A DNA stretch of 62,050 nt from Bigelowiella natans CCMP2755. Taxonomy: Eukaryota > Cercozoa > Chlorarachniophyceae. Each line of letters opens with the position of its first letter. The stretch's first letter is position 1. The stretch spans positions 20,001 to 82,050 of the forward strand of contig ADNK01000977.1 in NCBI GenBank assembly GCA_000320545.1, given 5' to 3'. Below are positions 13,774-24,485 of the stretch, piece after piece. Both the position numbers and the translations under genes were made by a program. The notes under the pieces were generated by a model, which was not told the DNA's origin, did no database searches, and saw nothing but the letters and a program-made list of their open reading frames with translations.

Positions 13774-14782
13774 GTACGATGCTAGGGTTTCTTCTCACCT
13801 TCCCTCTAACCTGACAAACATCATCATCCCATCATTAATTCGTAGGCTCTCTGCACTAGTTTCAGCAGCACAGGATGATGATGAATCATCATCATCGTCG
13901 TCGTCATCAACGTTCAAATGGTTGCCCCCCCTGGAGAAATGGCACGATTCGAGCGCACAGCACGTGCTCCACCAAATCTTGAAAATCCCCATCTCTCTGC
14001 CACCGCAGTCTAGAAAGCTGATGTTTAAGGTGATATGATGCTTCCTCTTTGCCCTTTTGCCTAAATTTCTTCTTTTTCCGGAAATTGTGCCCAGCCGTTA
14101 TTGCATCATTTCCTAGTTTTGTGCAGTGGAAAGTAACGTATTATTTCAATCGCGCAGTACTGCGGGGCATCTTTCACAGAACTACCCCAGTTGAGAAGAG
14201 AGATACTGATGACGAAGAATATGAGGGTGCAACTGTTGTGGAACGATTGACACACTGTTTGTTTTCGTGTCATCGTCTTTGTAGGTTACCGAGCAGAGGG
14301 TTCATTCTCCTCCGCCAGCAGCTGTCAGATCAGTATCCTCCAAGAGCGATGCAAATGTTATCAACGTGCTCGGTATTGAGATGGGAAAGGACACGGGGTA
14401 AGTCGTCACATATGACAGAGCATCAACACCTCAATCTACCCACGTGCAGCCCTCATTTTCAGCGCCCTCATTCACTGATTTCAGACTGAAGTTGCATGCC
14501 TAATTGTTGTCATTTCGCATTTTGCTTATTGTGTTTTTAAGTCGGGAGGTACCGACGACGCCCATTGCTGTGACCAGTTTCATGGGAGGGCTTCAAGCGG
14601 ACGGTTCCTCGGATATGATGAACGGCGGCGCCGTCACTTTCGAATCCATTCGCAATGATATCCAGAATTTGATCCTTGGGTTGCCCAATCTTAGCTTCAT
14701 GCTGTCGAAAAACACGGCAGATGCAGACCCAATGGTCGGTGATGGTTTTGTTTCGGACACAAAACAGCAGCCTGTGGTATGA
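9090..14782 (+). CDS. Giant acidic WxxF-repeat protein, aftiphilin/synergin-like clathrin accessory candidate
   Basis: Exons 9090-10229, 10357-12912, 13168-13437, 13542-13572, 13866-14029, 14158-14226, 14285-14397 and 14542-14782 join in phase to about 1527 residues. The first 1300 or so are low-complexity acidic sequence studded with at least 15 motifs of the type D-D-W-G-S-F-E-D (also DDWGGFGEED, DEWGAAFGE, VDWSNFDEQ, QDWGGFDDD). Acidic WxxF peptides are known ligands of clathrin-adaptor ear domains, as in aftiphilin and NECAP partners. The C-terminal 300 residues look folded: TWRMSAEERSAVFRN, HVLHQILKIPISLPP, KYCGASFTELPQLRREI, and near the end NLILGLPNLSFMLSK. The last resembles the LPDLSFM-type tail I recall from aftiphilin/synergin proteins. 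Assignment is inference from motif style. Exon 13542-13572 could run on to about 13670, as the frame stays open. An alternative start is 9030. Confidence 0.6.
9494..9805 (+). repeat. In-frame duplicated units inside the WxxF gene
   Basis: The block GATGACTGGGGTTCTTTCGA and its flanks (GCAGCAGCGGCTACAATAGT, CCAGTTGA) recur at a spacing of about 165 bp, with a third diverged copy. The WxxF modules therefore partly arose by recent tandem duplication. Confidence 0.8.
13681..13771 (+). repeat. Compound (CT)n(GT)n microsatellite in the WxxF gene
   Basis: A CT array of about 50 bases, a short TATGT bridge, then a GT array. It lies in an intron before the exon at 13866. The same introns also carry (TA)n(GT)n at 13014-13094. 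Confidence 0.9.
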
Positions 14783-15937
14783 TCAAAGGAATAGCTACAT
14801 CATGACGCAACTTGCTTTTCTTGAGAATAAGAGAATTGCAATCGTTTTTTTTTATGTGAAAAGTGTAAATATCTAGACATGCTGTGATTCAAATTCTACG
14901 ATTAGAGTGTTCTAGCGGGTTCGTTCGATATCTAGGTATGTGCATGGTTGCTCGCTGTAACACTCTTGCGTCTAATCGAGCAGCAGAACTACAGAAGTCT
15001 GTGCTGTCTAGCTGTACATGCATGATACAATAAGCTTCATGTGCTGCGTAATGAAGTCGAAAGAAAGTGAGCTGTTTCCACGCATCTGTGCGCTGTGATT
15101 ACACTGTGCGAATTTAATGGGAATGTACACGCTGTCTCTGCGCTGCATGCGTATCCGCGCACGCACATCACGGTAGATGACATGCTCGATCTGGCGACGC
15201 GAACTGTTTTTTTGGACAAGTACGATGCCGATCCATGAGGGCGTACTGCTTCAAAATTTCTCCATACCATTCGATAACTCTAAAATCGTAAACACAGACC
15301 CATGATGAAGACGCCATTCATTTACACGTAGCCTCAACATGCGACCGCCTCACTCTTCGTCGCACTGCCCTCGCCACACAATGCTAGAATGCCTGTTCCC
15401 GTAGCTGCCTATACTTTGAGTATTCTGCTAACTAACAATGCTGTGCAAACAATGGATGAGAAAAGAGTAACAAGTGTGAGGGACAGGTAGTGTGTTGGAT
15501 GACGCTGCCTCTTGCTAGCTAGATGTGTCACCTTGAATCGATGTCAGGCAAATGAAGGTTTCCGTCCATAGCGGTCAATGTATCGATGTAGGACAATTTT
15601 TGCACGAAGTTACAACTGGTCCTAGCTCCACGCGTTAGCGACTAGATCCCACCTACCCGACCCCTTCACCGTTGACTCGACGCCTCTACTTCGAGGAGAG
15701 AAAAGACGCCAGAAAGAAAGGAAAAGCATCCTGAGAGATCCTTTTTTTAGAGAAAAATGCAGATAAATCTCCGTCATTAGCTTGTTCGCGACAACAATAT
15801 GGCCCCAACTTTCACCGAATCGGGGAAGATCCTAGGTCTAAGACTCAGGTGGTAAAATGCAGGGCATTTTGTTGTGATTTGGACATACATTCGAGTAACG
15901 TCCCCCTCCTCAATCGTTCGAGCTCGCGAAAGCGCAC
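14783..15937. other. Intergenic spacer without microsatellites
   Basis: This 1.15 kb lies between two genes in the same direction. It has no simple repeats and no exon I could recognise. It shows the same palindrome-rich style (CTAGCTAG, GCATGCAT) as the other spacers. The promoter of the EF-hand gene at 15938 should lie in its right part. Confidence 0.55.
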
Positions 15938-17068
15938 ATGGGTTGCGGGAGCAGCGTCCGGACGGACCCAAGTGACTTGTTTAACCGGAATCTCACCTTG
16001 AAAATCGAGGAATACGTGCAGGAGCTCAATGAAAGGAAGAAGATAAAGAGGAGAGGCTCTATCCAAGCAATGTGCATGATGTTCCCCAGGGTTAAAAAGG
16101 TAAGATCGTTGAAGAATGAGGGGGGGTTATAGCTATCACGTATGAGCACCCTCACATACACGTACATACACAAATTTAAGCATGGTAATAGTCTGGTATA
16201 TTGATGTTTGTGAAAACAAGGCCGAGGTACAGTATTATGGTGTGAGGAAGAGAGGGAGGGAATGTATGTGATTTTTTGCTATACAGAAATAATATACATG
16301 TATTTCCATATTATTTGAATTTTGCAATATTACGGTAGGGCTTCGAGAAGCTTCGTCAGGGATATCTGAAGCTCGAAGACGCAAAGCTGAAGGGGATAGA
16401 GTTTGAAGTGCTACATGGTGCAAAAATCTTCGATGGCTTCGAAAAAGATAAGCTTCTAGAGTACATTAACGAATCCGATGTAGATTCAAACAAGGTAGTA
16501 CTGATAGTAATAATTACATCAAAATCAAATGCATATTCGTGACTTTACTTATCATTTCCTTACTGATCCATAGGTGATAGATTTTCGGGAGTATATTTTG
16601 GCTTTATCCTTCATCTTCTTTCTGCATCAAAATATGAGATCGTCCTATGATCCCCATCTCATTGCCACTTACGACATCGTTGCGAGGTCTGCGAAACAGA
16701 TTAGGGAAATATGAAATGGTGTTGGGCTTAATCGTTCACTTGTTTTGAACTCTCTCTTTCCTTCTGTGTCTGTATGGGCAGATCGTGGAATACCTTCGAT
16801 GTTGACAAGAGAGGATGGATTCAAAAGAAAAAGGCCATGGGGATAATAAACGGTAATTCCAAGAGTGGAGCGATGAAAGAAACCGTATTTACTGAAGAGC
16901 GATTCAATGAAATGGATTGGGATAGAAACGGAGAAGTCAGGTATATACTTGGACGATTCAATTATGATGTTGCTGAGCCTTTCTATAAATATCAGCTTCA
17001 AGGAATTTCTCTTAGCTTTCCTGGAGTGGTCGGGAGTGGAATTCAGGAATGATATCGATGATGAATGA
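15938..17068 (+). CDS. CML21-like EF-hand protein with N-terminal MGCGSS
   Basis: Exons 15938-16099, 16339-16494, 16574-16686, 16782-16940 and 16996-17068 total 663 nt, closing as a 220-residue protein. Met-Gly-Cys-Gly-Ser-Ser suggests N-myristoylation plus palmitoylation, hence membrane attachment; this is inferred from the motif. The body follows plant calmodulin-like CML21: a basic helix and MCMMFPRVKKGFEKL, degenerate central hands (VIDFREYILALSFIFFLHQ), then NTFDVDKRGWIQ and the canonical last hand MDWDRNGEVSFKEFLLAFLEW. Only the last loop has the full D-x-D-x-N-G-x-V-x-F-x-E pattern, so perhaps one strong Ca2+ site remains. A different EF-hand gene lies 2.4 kb downstream. Confidence 0.85.
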
Positions 17069-18240
17069 TGATTTGACATCGCGATTCGCTTCCACCCAAG
17101 TTATAGATGGAAGATTTTCATGTTTTTCCAGACGTAGACACATTTCAATGCCCTAGGTACTTGTGAAACGCAGCGTCTTTTATGGCGGACACGTAAGTGT
17201 TTTCGCTTATTTAGTGACGTGCTGGCGAAAAAACAAATATACAGGATCAGCGATGTAGCCTCGATGCTGGATAGCTATATTAGAGCAAAAATGGGAGCAA
17301 TTTGAATGTCAACACAGGCCGACCCGCCCCATTCTTTTGTACATGCGCCTGCTAGACAATTTTGCTGCGCATGGATGCACTTTTATGTGTAGCTACTGCG
17401 ATATAGCCTTAGCTTATAAGCTTGCTTGTTGTGGATCCGCTTGCAGCACAATTTTTAGCCGCATAGCATTGAAGCAGCACCAATGCAACAAGCAACAACA
17501 ATACATACTTACGCTCGCCATTTGTGGAGTTGGCAATCCTGGGAAATTCATGCGATGTCCCGAGGACAATGCACGCAATGCAAGCAGAAGCCACATGCGA
17601 CACATGTGGCACGCTGCAGGATCGACGTACACGGATCATCTCCTGCAATATGCAGGAAGTACGAACATCAAAGGCTCAAACTGAACAAACAACTGACGGC
17701 CATCATGGACCGCAACGACGAATCGAAACGAAACGCCTCACAAATGCAGAAGAAAGAGCTCTCACTGCTGCGCGCTACAAAGCACGACATATGGTCGACC
17801 AAATTGCAATGCTTTCACATACATGCACCATGTGACACTAGGAAACAAGCAGACACAACTTAAGCGCTGTAGCCGCTGCTCTGCATAGCTACATTAGGAT
17901 AACCATTGAAAAAAATTAAACATTTCATTACATCCGTCTCATAGTTACGCTCGCTTGTTTGTATATGGAGGGCACTACCTTCTAACTCACAATGAGTAGC
18001 ATGGCGTACAAGTCAGAAAAGACTTCACAATAACATGTGGAAGCTAAGCTACTGTATGAGTCGTATTTACAGGATATCGATGAAATAATATTACACGCGT
18101 AGCTGCAAATATGCAATTCGTTATCATCGAATGTCAGTTATTCTTTTTTCTTTTCATTATTATGAGACATTTCAAATACTGGGATTTTACAATTATATTC
18201 ATGGCCAAATTGTCGCCTTTCCAGGTACAGCTCACATATG
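17069..18240. other. Convergent spacer with dispersed repeat and overlapping ORFs
   Basis: Between the EF-hand gene and the secreted-protein gene lies 1.17 kb without microsatellites. From about 17337 to 17863 all three + frames are open for 100-126 codons, with no match to any family. Directly after comes a copy of the dispersed repeat (17864-17945). The open frames are probably chance in this composition or part of the repeat. Confidence 0.5.
17864..17945 (+). repeat. Dispersed intergenic repeat, copy A
   Basis: The copy contains CTGCATAGCTACATTAGGAT, then ACCATT, an A-rich gap, and TTCATTACATCCGTCTCA. The same blocks in the same order and near-equal spacing occur at 22312-22375. The left part, including TGTAGCCGCT, recurs at 37496-37555. 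It has no coding capacity. It could be a MITE-like element, a SINE end or a conserved 3' processing signal. Confidence 0.7.
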
Positions 18241-18892
18241 TCAGGGATGCTTATGGCCCGAGGCACCTAATTGCACGTCCTGCAACATAAGGGCAAAAAT
18301 GGGTTAGTGAGAAAACTAAAAGGGAGAATGAGAACGAGAACGAGACATCCGTAACAATATATTTTGTTTTTACAGGGTGTGTGATTAAAAACTGCACCTG
18401 TAGAATTTTCTTAATGTCCAATTGTAACGCCTCCTTATCGATTAGATTTTCGAGAAATGCTGCAGCACCGGCGATGCTATCCTTCTGGTCTTTCCCCATT
18501 GTCCCAGCCGCAGCGTAGTCAGGGGGGGGAGGATGAAAGTCGGCCGGTCCAAAGGGATTCCATCCTGGAGGAGGAGGGGGAGGTATAGGAAGGACTCCTG
18601 GTCCATGGGAACCAGGGGAGTGAGGCATGCTATGCAATGGCTTCATGTTATCAGAACTAGCTTTGTCCCCCCTCCTTTCTCGAGGCTGCAAGTGCTGTTT
18701 TAGCGAAGCTTCCTTTATATTCCCCCCGATCGAGGCAGCAGGGCGGGAGGGGCATTCGTGATCAAGACCTTGACACACTTGTTCCTCTATGTTGGAAGAA
18801 GTAGTATCCATGTCCCGCAGCGCAGAGGACCCTCCGAGCACAAGCATCATTGCGAAGATGCACTTCCAAATTCTGACTAGATTCATTTTCAA
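18241..18892 (-). CDS. Small secreted proline-rich protein, unknown
   Basis: Two exons, 18892-18398 and 18279-18241, join in phase to 177 residues. The N-terminus MKMNLVRIWKCIF followed by AMMLVLGGSSALR is a clear signal peptide; a second Met two codons in would serve as well. The mature part has two cysteines (QVCQGLDHEC), a basic stretch, and a proline tract (LPIPPPPPPGWNPFGPADF), then a helical tail ending in a short second exon. No family was recognised. Tyr/Pro-rich secreted proteins of this size suggest a wall, mucilage or lumenal role, but that is a guess. Confidence 0.6.
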
Positions 18893-19462
18893 ATTTCCCG
18901 TCCTCCCGTATAGTATATAGTGATGTGAACCAGTACTTGAATTACTGCTTCTTCGAAGTCTGACAAGGGGGGGAGCTTGATCTGCTCACTGCTACCACCA
19001 TGCAGTATTTAAAAATGATCCAATTGATCGACCTACAATTTTTTGAATGAGTCTGCCTTACGACAAAATCGCACTGCTTTTATCCCCGACGACAATCAAT
19101 ATGCTCCTGCCGCGTGAAAACAAATGGATTCATTTGCGGGTAGATCTACCTAGTTTTGTTGGCGAGATGGTCCCCCAACATCGCAGCATGTTCCAGAGAC
19201 TCACAAGAGATTGCAGTGGAAAGTGAAGACGCACAAAATGCATGTCATTTTGCAGAAATTTGTCCGACGAGACGTCCGCAGACGCTGCGGCTGGTTTTGG
19301 AAGAATCTCTCGCAATTCGTGACGTAGTAGCAGAAACGTCACATTTTAATTGTGCGACAATAAATTGATGCGTTAATGTCGTGGAATTACATCCATTTTT
19401 ACAATGTGTGACATTGTTTGCAAGCGGGAGCACTGCGAATCGACGGGTCCCTCTGACAAATT
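18893..19462. promoter_or_regulatory. Divergent spacer between secreted-protein and calflagin-like genes
   Basis: These 570 bp separate two outward-facing start codons and should hold both promoters. No simple repeat, tRNA or recognisable box was seen. Short open frames on both strands have no family resemblance. Confidence 0.4.
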
Positions 19463-20289
19463 ATGAGCAGCGATCGCAAAGCCGAACGTAAGCAGGTATT
19501 TATCCTCAAAGAAGGCAGCCCAGGTAAGAGCGATGGTTTCATTATTTGGATCTGGATTGTTGAAAAGCAATAGTTCATGAAATCAATAGATCTGAAGGAA
19601 ATCGACTGGGAGCTATTTGATGCGAAGTTGCCCTGCGATCGGGTAATGCATATGCAATTTCGCACAATGTTCTTTCCCAATCCAAATGAGTTTTGTTTAT
19701 CCCACAAATGCTTTTTCGCTCTATAAATCAAAGTCGGAGGCTTCTCAGAAGACGAGGGCTAAGCTCTTTGCGGTTTTCGACCCTAACGGCAACGGATTGA
19801 TATCGTAAGTGTCAACGACGCCATGCATGCTGACAACTCAACCTATAATAGAAGAAGCGGTTTTCATTCGGCGAGGAAATATCACGATCTCACAAGTGTT
19901 ATTGCCCTTGCACCCGTGCAGACTCGCAGAAATTGAAAAGGGCCTGATGGAAGTTCTTGGCTACGGAGTTGATGTAAAGCGAGTCGTTGCAAAGTCAGTT
20001 GCTAGGGCTCATCGAGGGGCAAAGGCCGCAATCCACAGAGGTAAGACAAGTTTGCATGTGTGAAAGGTACATTGTAACGCATAGCTGCCCTTATGTCGTC
20101 TCCTCCTTGCTTCTTTGTGGTTCAGATAACTCTAAAGCAGCAGATGACTATGTTGAGAAGCGCGAGTTTCGAGTTTTCATTGAATTCTTCCGTTTCGATC
20201 TGCACCTTCTGGTAATATGCAGAGTTACCTTCGGAATTGAAAGAGATAGTAGATATATGTTCGTATACAGCCCCTCCCCCCCTCCCCTC

Positions 20290-20344
<55 letters not shown>

Positions 20345-21861
20345 GCTTTCTCTATCTCTGTTGTCTTTACAAACATTCTGGTACGTATGTTCGTAGAAGC
20401 TGTTCCTGGATCTAGACACGTCCGATGACCTTCGTCTCAGCAAGGAAGAGTTCATCGAAGCAGTGCCCGTAATCCAAAAAAAACTGAAGCTAAAAGCGGT
20501 CCTTATACACGTTGAGCTGTGTATGCATAGCGTGAAACAGTGGCAGCAGTAGCAGCAGTAGCAGTTGACAGTCTCGTTAGCGGCGGTGCTGGTGCGCGCA
20601 CGCATGTGTGCGTGTGTGTGTGTGTATGTGTGTAAAACTTGAGTGTCTTCGTTCCCTCCCCCCTTTCCTCCTTTCTTTCCCCCTCCCTCGGTTACACCAT
20701 ACTCAGTTGGAGAACCCTGAGGAGGCTTGGAATGAGATGGACGCAGACCATGCAGGGATGGCACTGTATGAAGAGTTCGCAAATTGGATGATGGATAAGA
20801 AAGTACTTGCATGTACATATACTAGTGTGATGAAGGTTCTATATTTATGTGAAAAAGGAAAAGATTGATTGGCAGAATAATATTTACTTCTACACTAATG
20901 GTTTTTTAGGCATGGGATCCTTCAACACAGCTCCAAATGGTAAATTAGAGCAACCACGAAGTCCCACTTTTATTGCATATTCGACATTATTATGGCATCT
21001 CCTGAACTCGGTTTAGTCTTAAAGTTGAGACCATCTTGAATGGCTATAACTTGCTGCTGCTGCTGCTGCCCCCATGATTAGCTCTTTTCGTTACTATGAA
21101 GATTGTACGTGCAGTCATCTGTTCGGCGGTGCCGTACTACCTTTTAAGACTCTCTAATGAAGGTCTACATAATGTTGCCAGATTCAGAGAAATGTGAAAA
21201 ACACATATGGTGCTCGGGTTCCACGGCTAAGTTTAGGCAAGGTCAATGCGCTAACGCCATCGCATGCGTCCTCCAAGTCTGCTCGATCGCCCATTGTGAG
21301 CAAGAGCGCCCGTCGGAATTCTAATACGCCTTCTAGTGCTGGTGCGCTCAGCAAGCAGCGGGCCGTCAGATTGCCCCCTACCATGTATAGTGCGCAACAT
21401 CATCGTCGAGGATCCTCTTCATCCCGGAATGCCCTCCCTCCTTCAAAGATAGAGACTCTATTGAAGCAGGTCAGTAAGTTCCGATGGCCGTTTTCAGGCC
21501 AACTTGCACTCTCCATTCCTATCAGAAATGACTGGAATGTTGGGAGAGGAACTCTGTGGTTCGAAAATGAAATCTCTCTGAAAATAAAATCTTCCTTTCC
21601 ATTTATGTATGGTCAGATGGAAGAAAGGCTAGTTAAGCGAATGGACGAGCGCATTAGCGCCGCAGTCGGGTATGGTGGATAAATACAGAAAACAGCATAG
21701 AATAACGGAGACATGTGAATGGGACAGAGTGAATCCTTATCGATGTAAAAGAGTGCTAGCAAGTACGCACAAAACCTTTGCCATTTTTTTTCAGGAAGAT
21801 TATGGAGCGGCTGGATAGCATCGCCCAGCAACAGCGCAATCCGAACGATGATGGTCAATAA
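19463..21861 (+). CDS. Calflagin-like (flagellar Ca2+-binding) EF-hand protein with long C-terminal tail
   Basis: Exons 19463-19523, 19590-19642, 19734-19804, 19922-20040, 20126-20211, 20397-20498, 20707-20802, 20910-20939, 21188-21469, 21617-21669 and 21795-21861 sum to 1020 nt, i.e. 339 residues. The core follows trypanosome calflagin/FCaBP through four hand positions: KLFAVFDPNGNGLISLAEIE, the degenerate KREFRVFIEFFRFDL, LFLDLDTSDDLRLSKEEFIE and AWNEMDADHAGMALYEEFANW. Unlike calflagin there is no N-terminal MGC acylation signal. Instead a basic Ser-rich tail of about 100 residues and a coiled C-terminus (MEERLVKRMDERI) follow. Calflagins sit at the flagellar membrane; a ciliary role here is inference, supported by IFT57 and epsilon-tubulin in the same window. 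The first exon is the least certain. Confidence 0.8.
20288..20345 (+). repeat. (CT)n array in the calflagin-like gene
   Basis: An interrupted CT array sits about 50 bases before the acceptor of exon 20397-20498. It may serve as or extend the polypyrimidine tract. Confidence 0.85.
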
Positions 21862-22787
21862 ATTTAAAGGCATACTCCAAGACCTACACTTCCATGCGCA
21901 GTTATACAGTTACGTGGCGAGCTTCTTCGACGGAGTACAAATCTTCGTCCCCGCGCCTTTGGTTAGAACTGAAATTTTCCGTGGTTTGTTGGGTTTCCTG
22001 TCGTATTGCCTCAATATATATAAAGTGTTCTTGGCAGCCTTCCTTGTCATAGTAGACACAGTCCATATCAAGATATTCTAATATGTACATAGCTATGTGC
22101 TGATCCATGTACAATGTCTACCATCTAGACCATGGTGTGCACGTTGCATCCATGGTTCTTGCTCTTAGCCACCCTCGCTCTATGACCGATCACATCATGT
22201 GCGCGCTGATGCCTATTGTCACAAGATTTGCTACCAGCTGCTGTGCTAGATTATAAGATGGATGCTGGGTGCAAAATATAAAAATATTCATGCAATGTGC
22301 AATGCCATGTACATGGCTACATTAGGATGACCATTTAAAAGATTTAGTCACTTCATTACATCCGTCTCACAAGTCTAGATCTCTGTTCTCACCTGGATGG
22401 ACAGAGGCTGCGTGCACCAGCATTTGGATTGAAGACGGCATGCGTGCATCTAGACATGTTCCATGTGTACACACAACGTCATGGTAAGCCTCTGCACCGT
22501 ACCAATGCTACTGCACGTAACAAATAATTATATAAACAATTTCGGAACACACACATTCTTGTGACATCACGAGTTTTATTAAGAGACATCGATATCATCA
22601 TATTGATAAATGCATCTCATATCTCATACACGTGACTTTGGCATTGGACATTGATCTTATGCCCTTATTTTGGGGGAAGTTTCCCATCAAAATATCAGAT
22701 AAATAACATTTCTCTAAGCGCCTGGCTAATGATCTTGCGGCTACCTATTTTGTCTTGATTTTTCCGTGGTTCGTAGACCGTGTTAAT
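21862..22787. other. Convergent spacer (calflagin-like / MFS)
   Basis: This 0.93 kb spacer has no microsatellites. It carries dispersed-repeat copy B in its middle. Otherwise it shows palindromic words and modestly AT-rich sequence on the side of the MFS stop codon. Confidence 0.55.
22312..22375 (+). repeat. Dispersed intergenic repeat, copy B
   Basis: GGCTACATTAGGAT, then GACCATT, an A/T gap, and TTCATTACATCCGTCTCA match copy A (17.9 kb) in order and spacing. The right 18-base block is identical between the two copies. The left flank differs, so the shared unit is about 65 bp here. Confidence 0.7.
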
Positions 22788-24485
22788 TCACTTCTTATCA
22801 GCATCAAGGGAGGTATTATTTGTGTCTGTGGTTGGAGATGGCGGTGTTGTTGTTGTTGTCGAAGAGTTGGAGAAATTCTTCCAAATATCCGAATTTCTTG
22901 TCGAAAGGAGGAGGAGATTAGCGAACCCTATGAAGCCTCCTACCACTAAGAAGGGGAGGCCCGGAGAATTCAGCTTATATCCAAGGCCATATAACTTGCT
23001 GCAGACTAGAGGTGTGATTACGCGAGTAATGGCATACAAATTATTCCTTGCCGACGTGAGCTCGCCAAAATTAATGCCCTTTTCTCCTGCCATCTTCACC
23101 ACGAGAGAGTTCGGTGTCAGCGAGCAGATCGTTCCCGGCGCTCCAAGTGCAAGGGCGACGAAGAAGAGCGCCTGCGTGTCAACGAAGCCATACGTAATGA
23201 ACGCTGCTGTCACCAAAGAAGTACTCCAGAAGGCGAGGCCAAAGGCTCCGAGCATTCGAATCAACGATCCCGCCACAAATCCACCGGTGATGGTGATCAG
23301 TCCTAGCAGAGAGTAAACGTTTCCTATCATTGCAGGGGTCCAAGCTAATACCTCCCGAAGGAAAATTTGGAATACATCTCCCATGTAAAGTCGTATCGTC
23401 TGCAGCATGGTGATTAGGTTGAGGCGTGTGAAGAGCGAGCCGTGAGAAAAGAGGGAGATGAACGAGAAAGGGTTCAGTTTCTTCAAGCTCATGGGCTTCC
23501 TCTTACATTGCCCGTGCGTCTCTTTTACATTCAGTGCGATGAGGACAGAAAGAGAGGTTATTATTCCCGAGACTGCATATGGTAAACGCAGGCTAATCGT
23601 TGACATGTAGCCTCCAATTGCACTTGCCAATACCACACCAACGCCTGACCAAGACTGTATCCTAGCCGTCTTCTTCGCATAAACTCCAGAGTTGTCCGCG
23701 TACATATCGGCCAGTGTTGCGTAGAATGTGCTAAAGAGGGGGAGCATGTTGAGAATTAACCTAACAGCGATAAAAACCCAGAGATTTGGTGACGACGCTA
23801 CCAGGAGATAACCTAAACCAGTGATAAATGAGCTTCCAACAAGGAAAAACTTGCGGCCAATCTGATCGCTAAAGCCTCCCCAGAATGGATTAACTACAAA
23901 CTCCATGGCCGCTGCAAGCGAGGCTACAAGATTCAACGTATCAAGAGCTGATGGCGTATTTCCGTTGAAGTGCTTGGTTGCGATTATAGGTCCAGTTGTG
24001 ATGACAAGAATGTTGGAGAAGATCTTGCAAAAGTACAGCACTGTCAGCAGCAAGTAGTTCCGATCTTTCTCCTTTTCTGTAAGGTCGCAACCTTGTTCCT
24101 CTCCCGATTCCATTGCCAAAGTTGCTCCTATGGTAGTGAGGGACAAAGTCCTTTTGGTGTCGGGTGTTCTTCGTCGTAATCCGAAGAAAGGGGAAAGCGG
24201 TCCCAAGTTCTGGAGCGAAGGCCTCGGCCTTGTCAACTGGCCGGTAGATTTGGAATGCAAATTTGTCGATGATATCATTGATACCGCATTTCTACTGGTG
24301 GTCGGTCTAACACTGCCTCGTTGACAGCTCCACACCGCCGGGTGATGTTTTGAATAAGGGGTAGTACACAGTTGCCTAGGCACAAATCGAGTTCTCGCAG
24401 TCCTTGAGAAGGCGGCGGCAGAGCTACTGTACAGCTGCTCCAGCCATATCAAAGCCAACACCCATCGCATAAATCCGGTGGCCAT
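22788..24485 (-). CDS. Intronless MFS transporter with bipartite, probably plastid, targeting presequence
   Basis: This is a single 1698-nt ORF of 565 residues in a window where neighbours have up to 25 exons. Residues about 1-25 form a hydrophobic signal peptide ending SSSAAA, then Phe and a basic, Ser/Thr-rich stretch (FSRTARTRFVPRQ). That AAA-F junction is the hallmark of proteins sent to red secondary plastids. After about 130 residues an MFS fold starts: NYLLLTVLYFCKIF, and after TM2 the loop WGGFSDQIGRKFF, a good MFS motif A (G-x-x-x-D-x-x-G-R-K). The rest is consistent with 12 membrane segments and a soluble Thr-rich tail. It looks like a DHA1/TetA-type drug or metabolite carrier; the substrate cannot be told. 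A plastid-envelope carrier is the inferred role. The lack of introns suggests retroposition or later acquisition. Confidence 0.85.
   Translation of the reverse strand: MATGFMRWVLALIWLEQLYSSSAAAFSRTARTRFVPRQLCTTPYSKHHPAVWSCQRGSVRPTTSRNAVSMISSTNLHSKSTGQLTRPRPSLQNLGPLSPFFGLRRRTPDTKRTLSLTTIGATLAMESGEEQGCDLTEKEKDRNYLLLTVLYFCKIFSNILVITTGPIIATKHFNGNTPSALDTLNLVASLAAAMEFVVNPFWGGFSDQIGRKFFLVGSSFITGLGYLLVASSPNLWVFIAVRLILNMLPLFSTFYATLADMYADNSGVYAKKTARIQSWSGVGVVLASAIGGYMSTISLRLPYAVSGIITSLSVLIALNVKETHGQCKRKPMSLKKLNPFSFISLFSHGSLFTRLNLITMLQTIRLYMGDVFQIFLREVLAWTPAMIGNVYSLLGLITITGGFVAGSLIRMLGAFGLAFWSTSLVTAAFITYGFVDTQALFFVALALGAPGTICSLTPNSLVVKMAGEKGINFGELTSARNNLYAITRVITPLVCSKLYGLGYKLNSPGLPFLVVGGFIGFANLLLLSTRNSDIWKNFSNSSTTTTTPPSPTTDTNNTSLDADKK

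Noticed and set aside
17337-17863. Three overlapping + strand ORFs of 103-126 codons with a few CxxC-like pairs
   Set aside because: No conserved motif, no splice context, different frames all equally open, and adjacent to a dispersed repeat. Treated as chance.
22780-23316. Plus-strand 178-codon ORF opposite the MFS gene
   Set aside because: The minus-strand ORF has MFS membrane segments and motif A; the plus-strand frame is its shadow.
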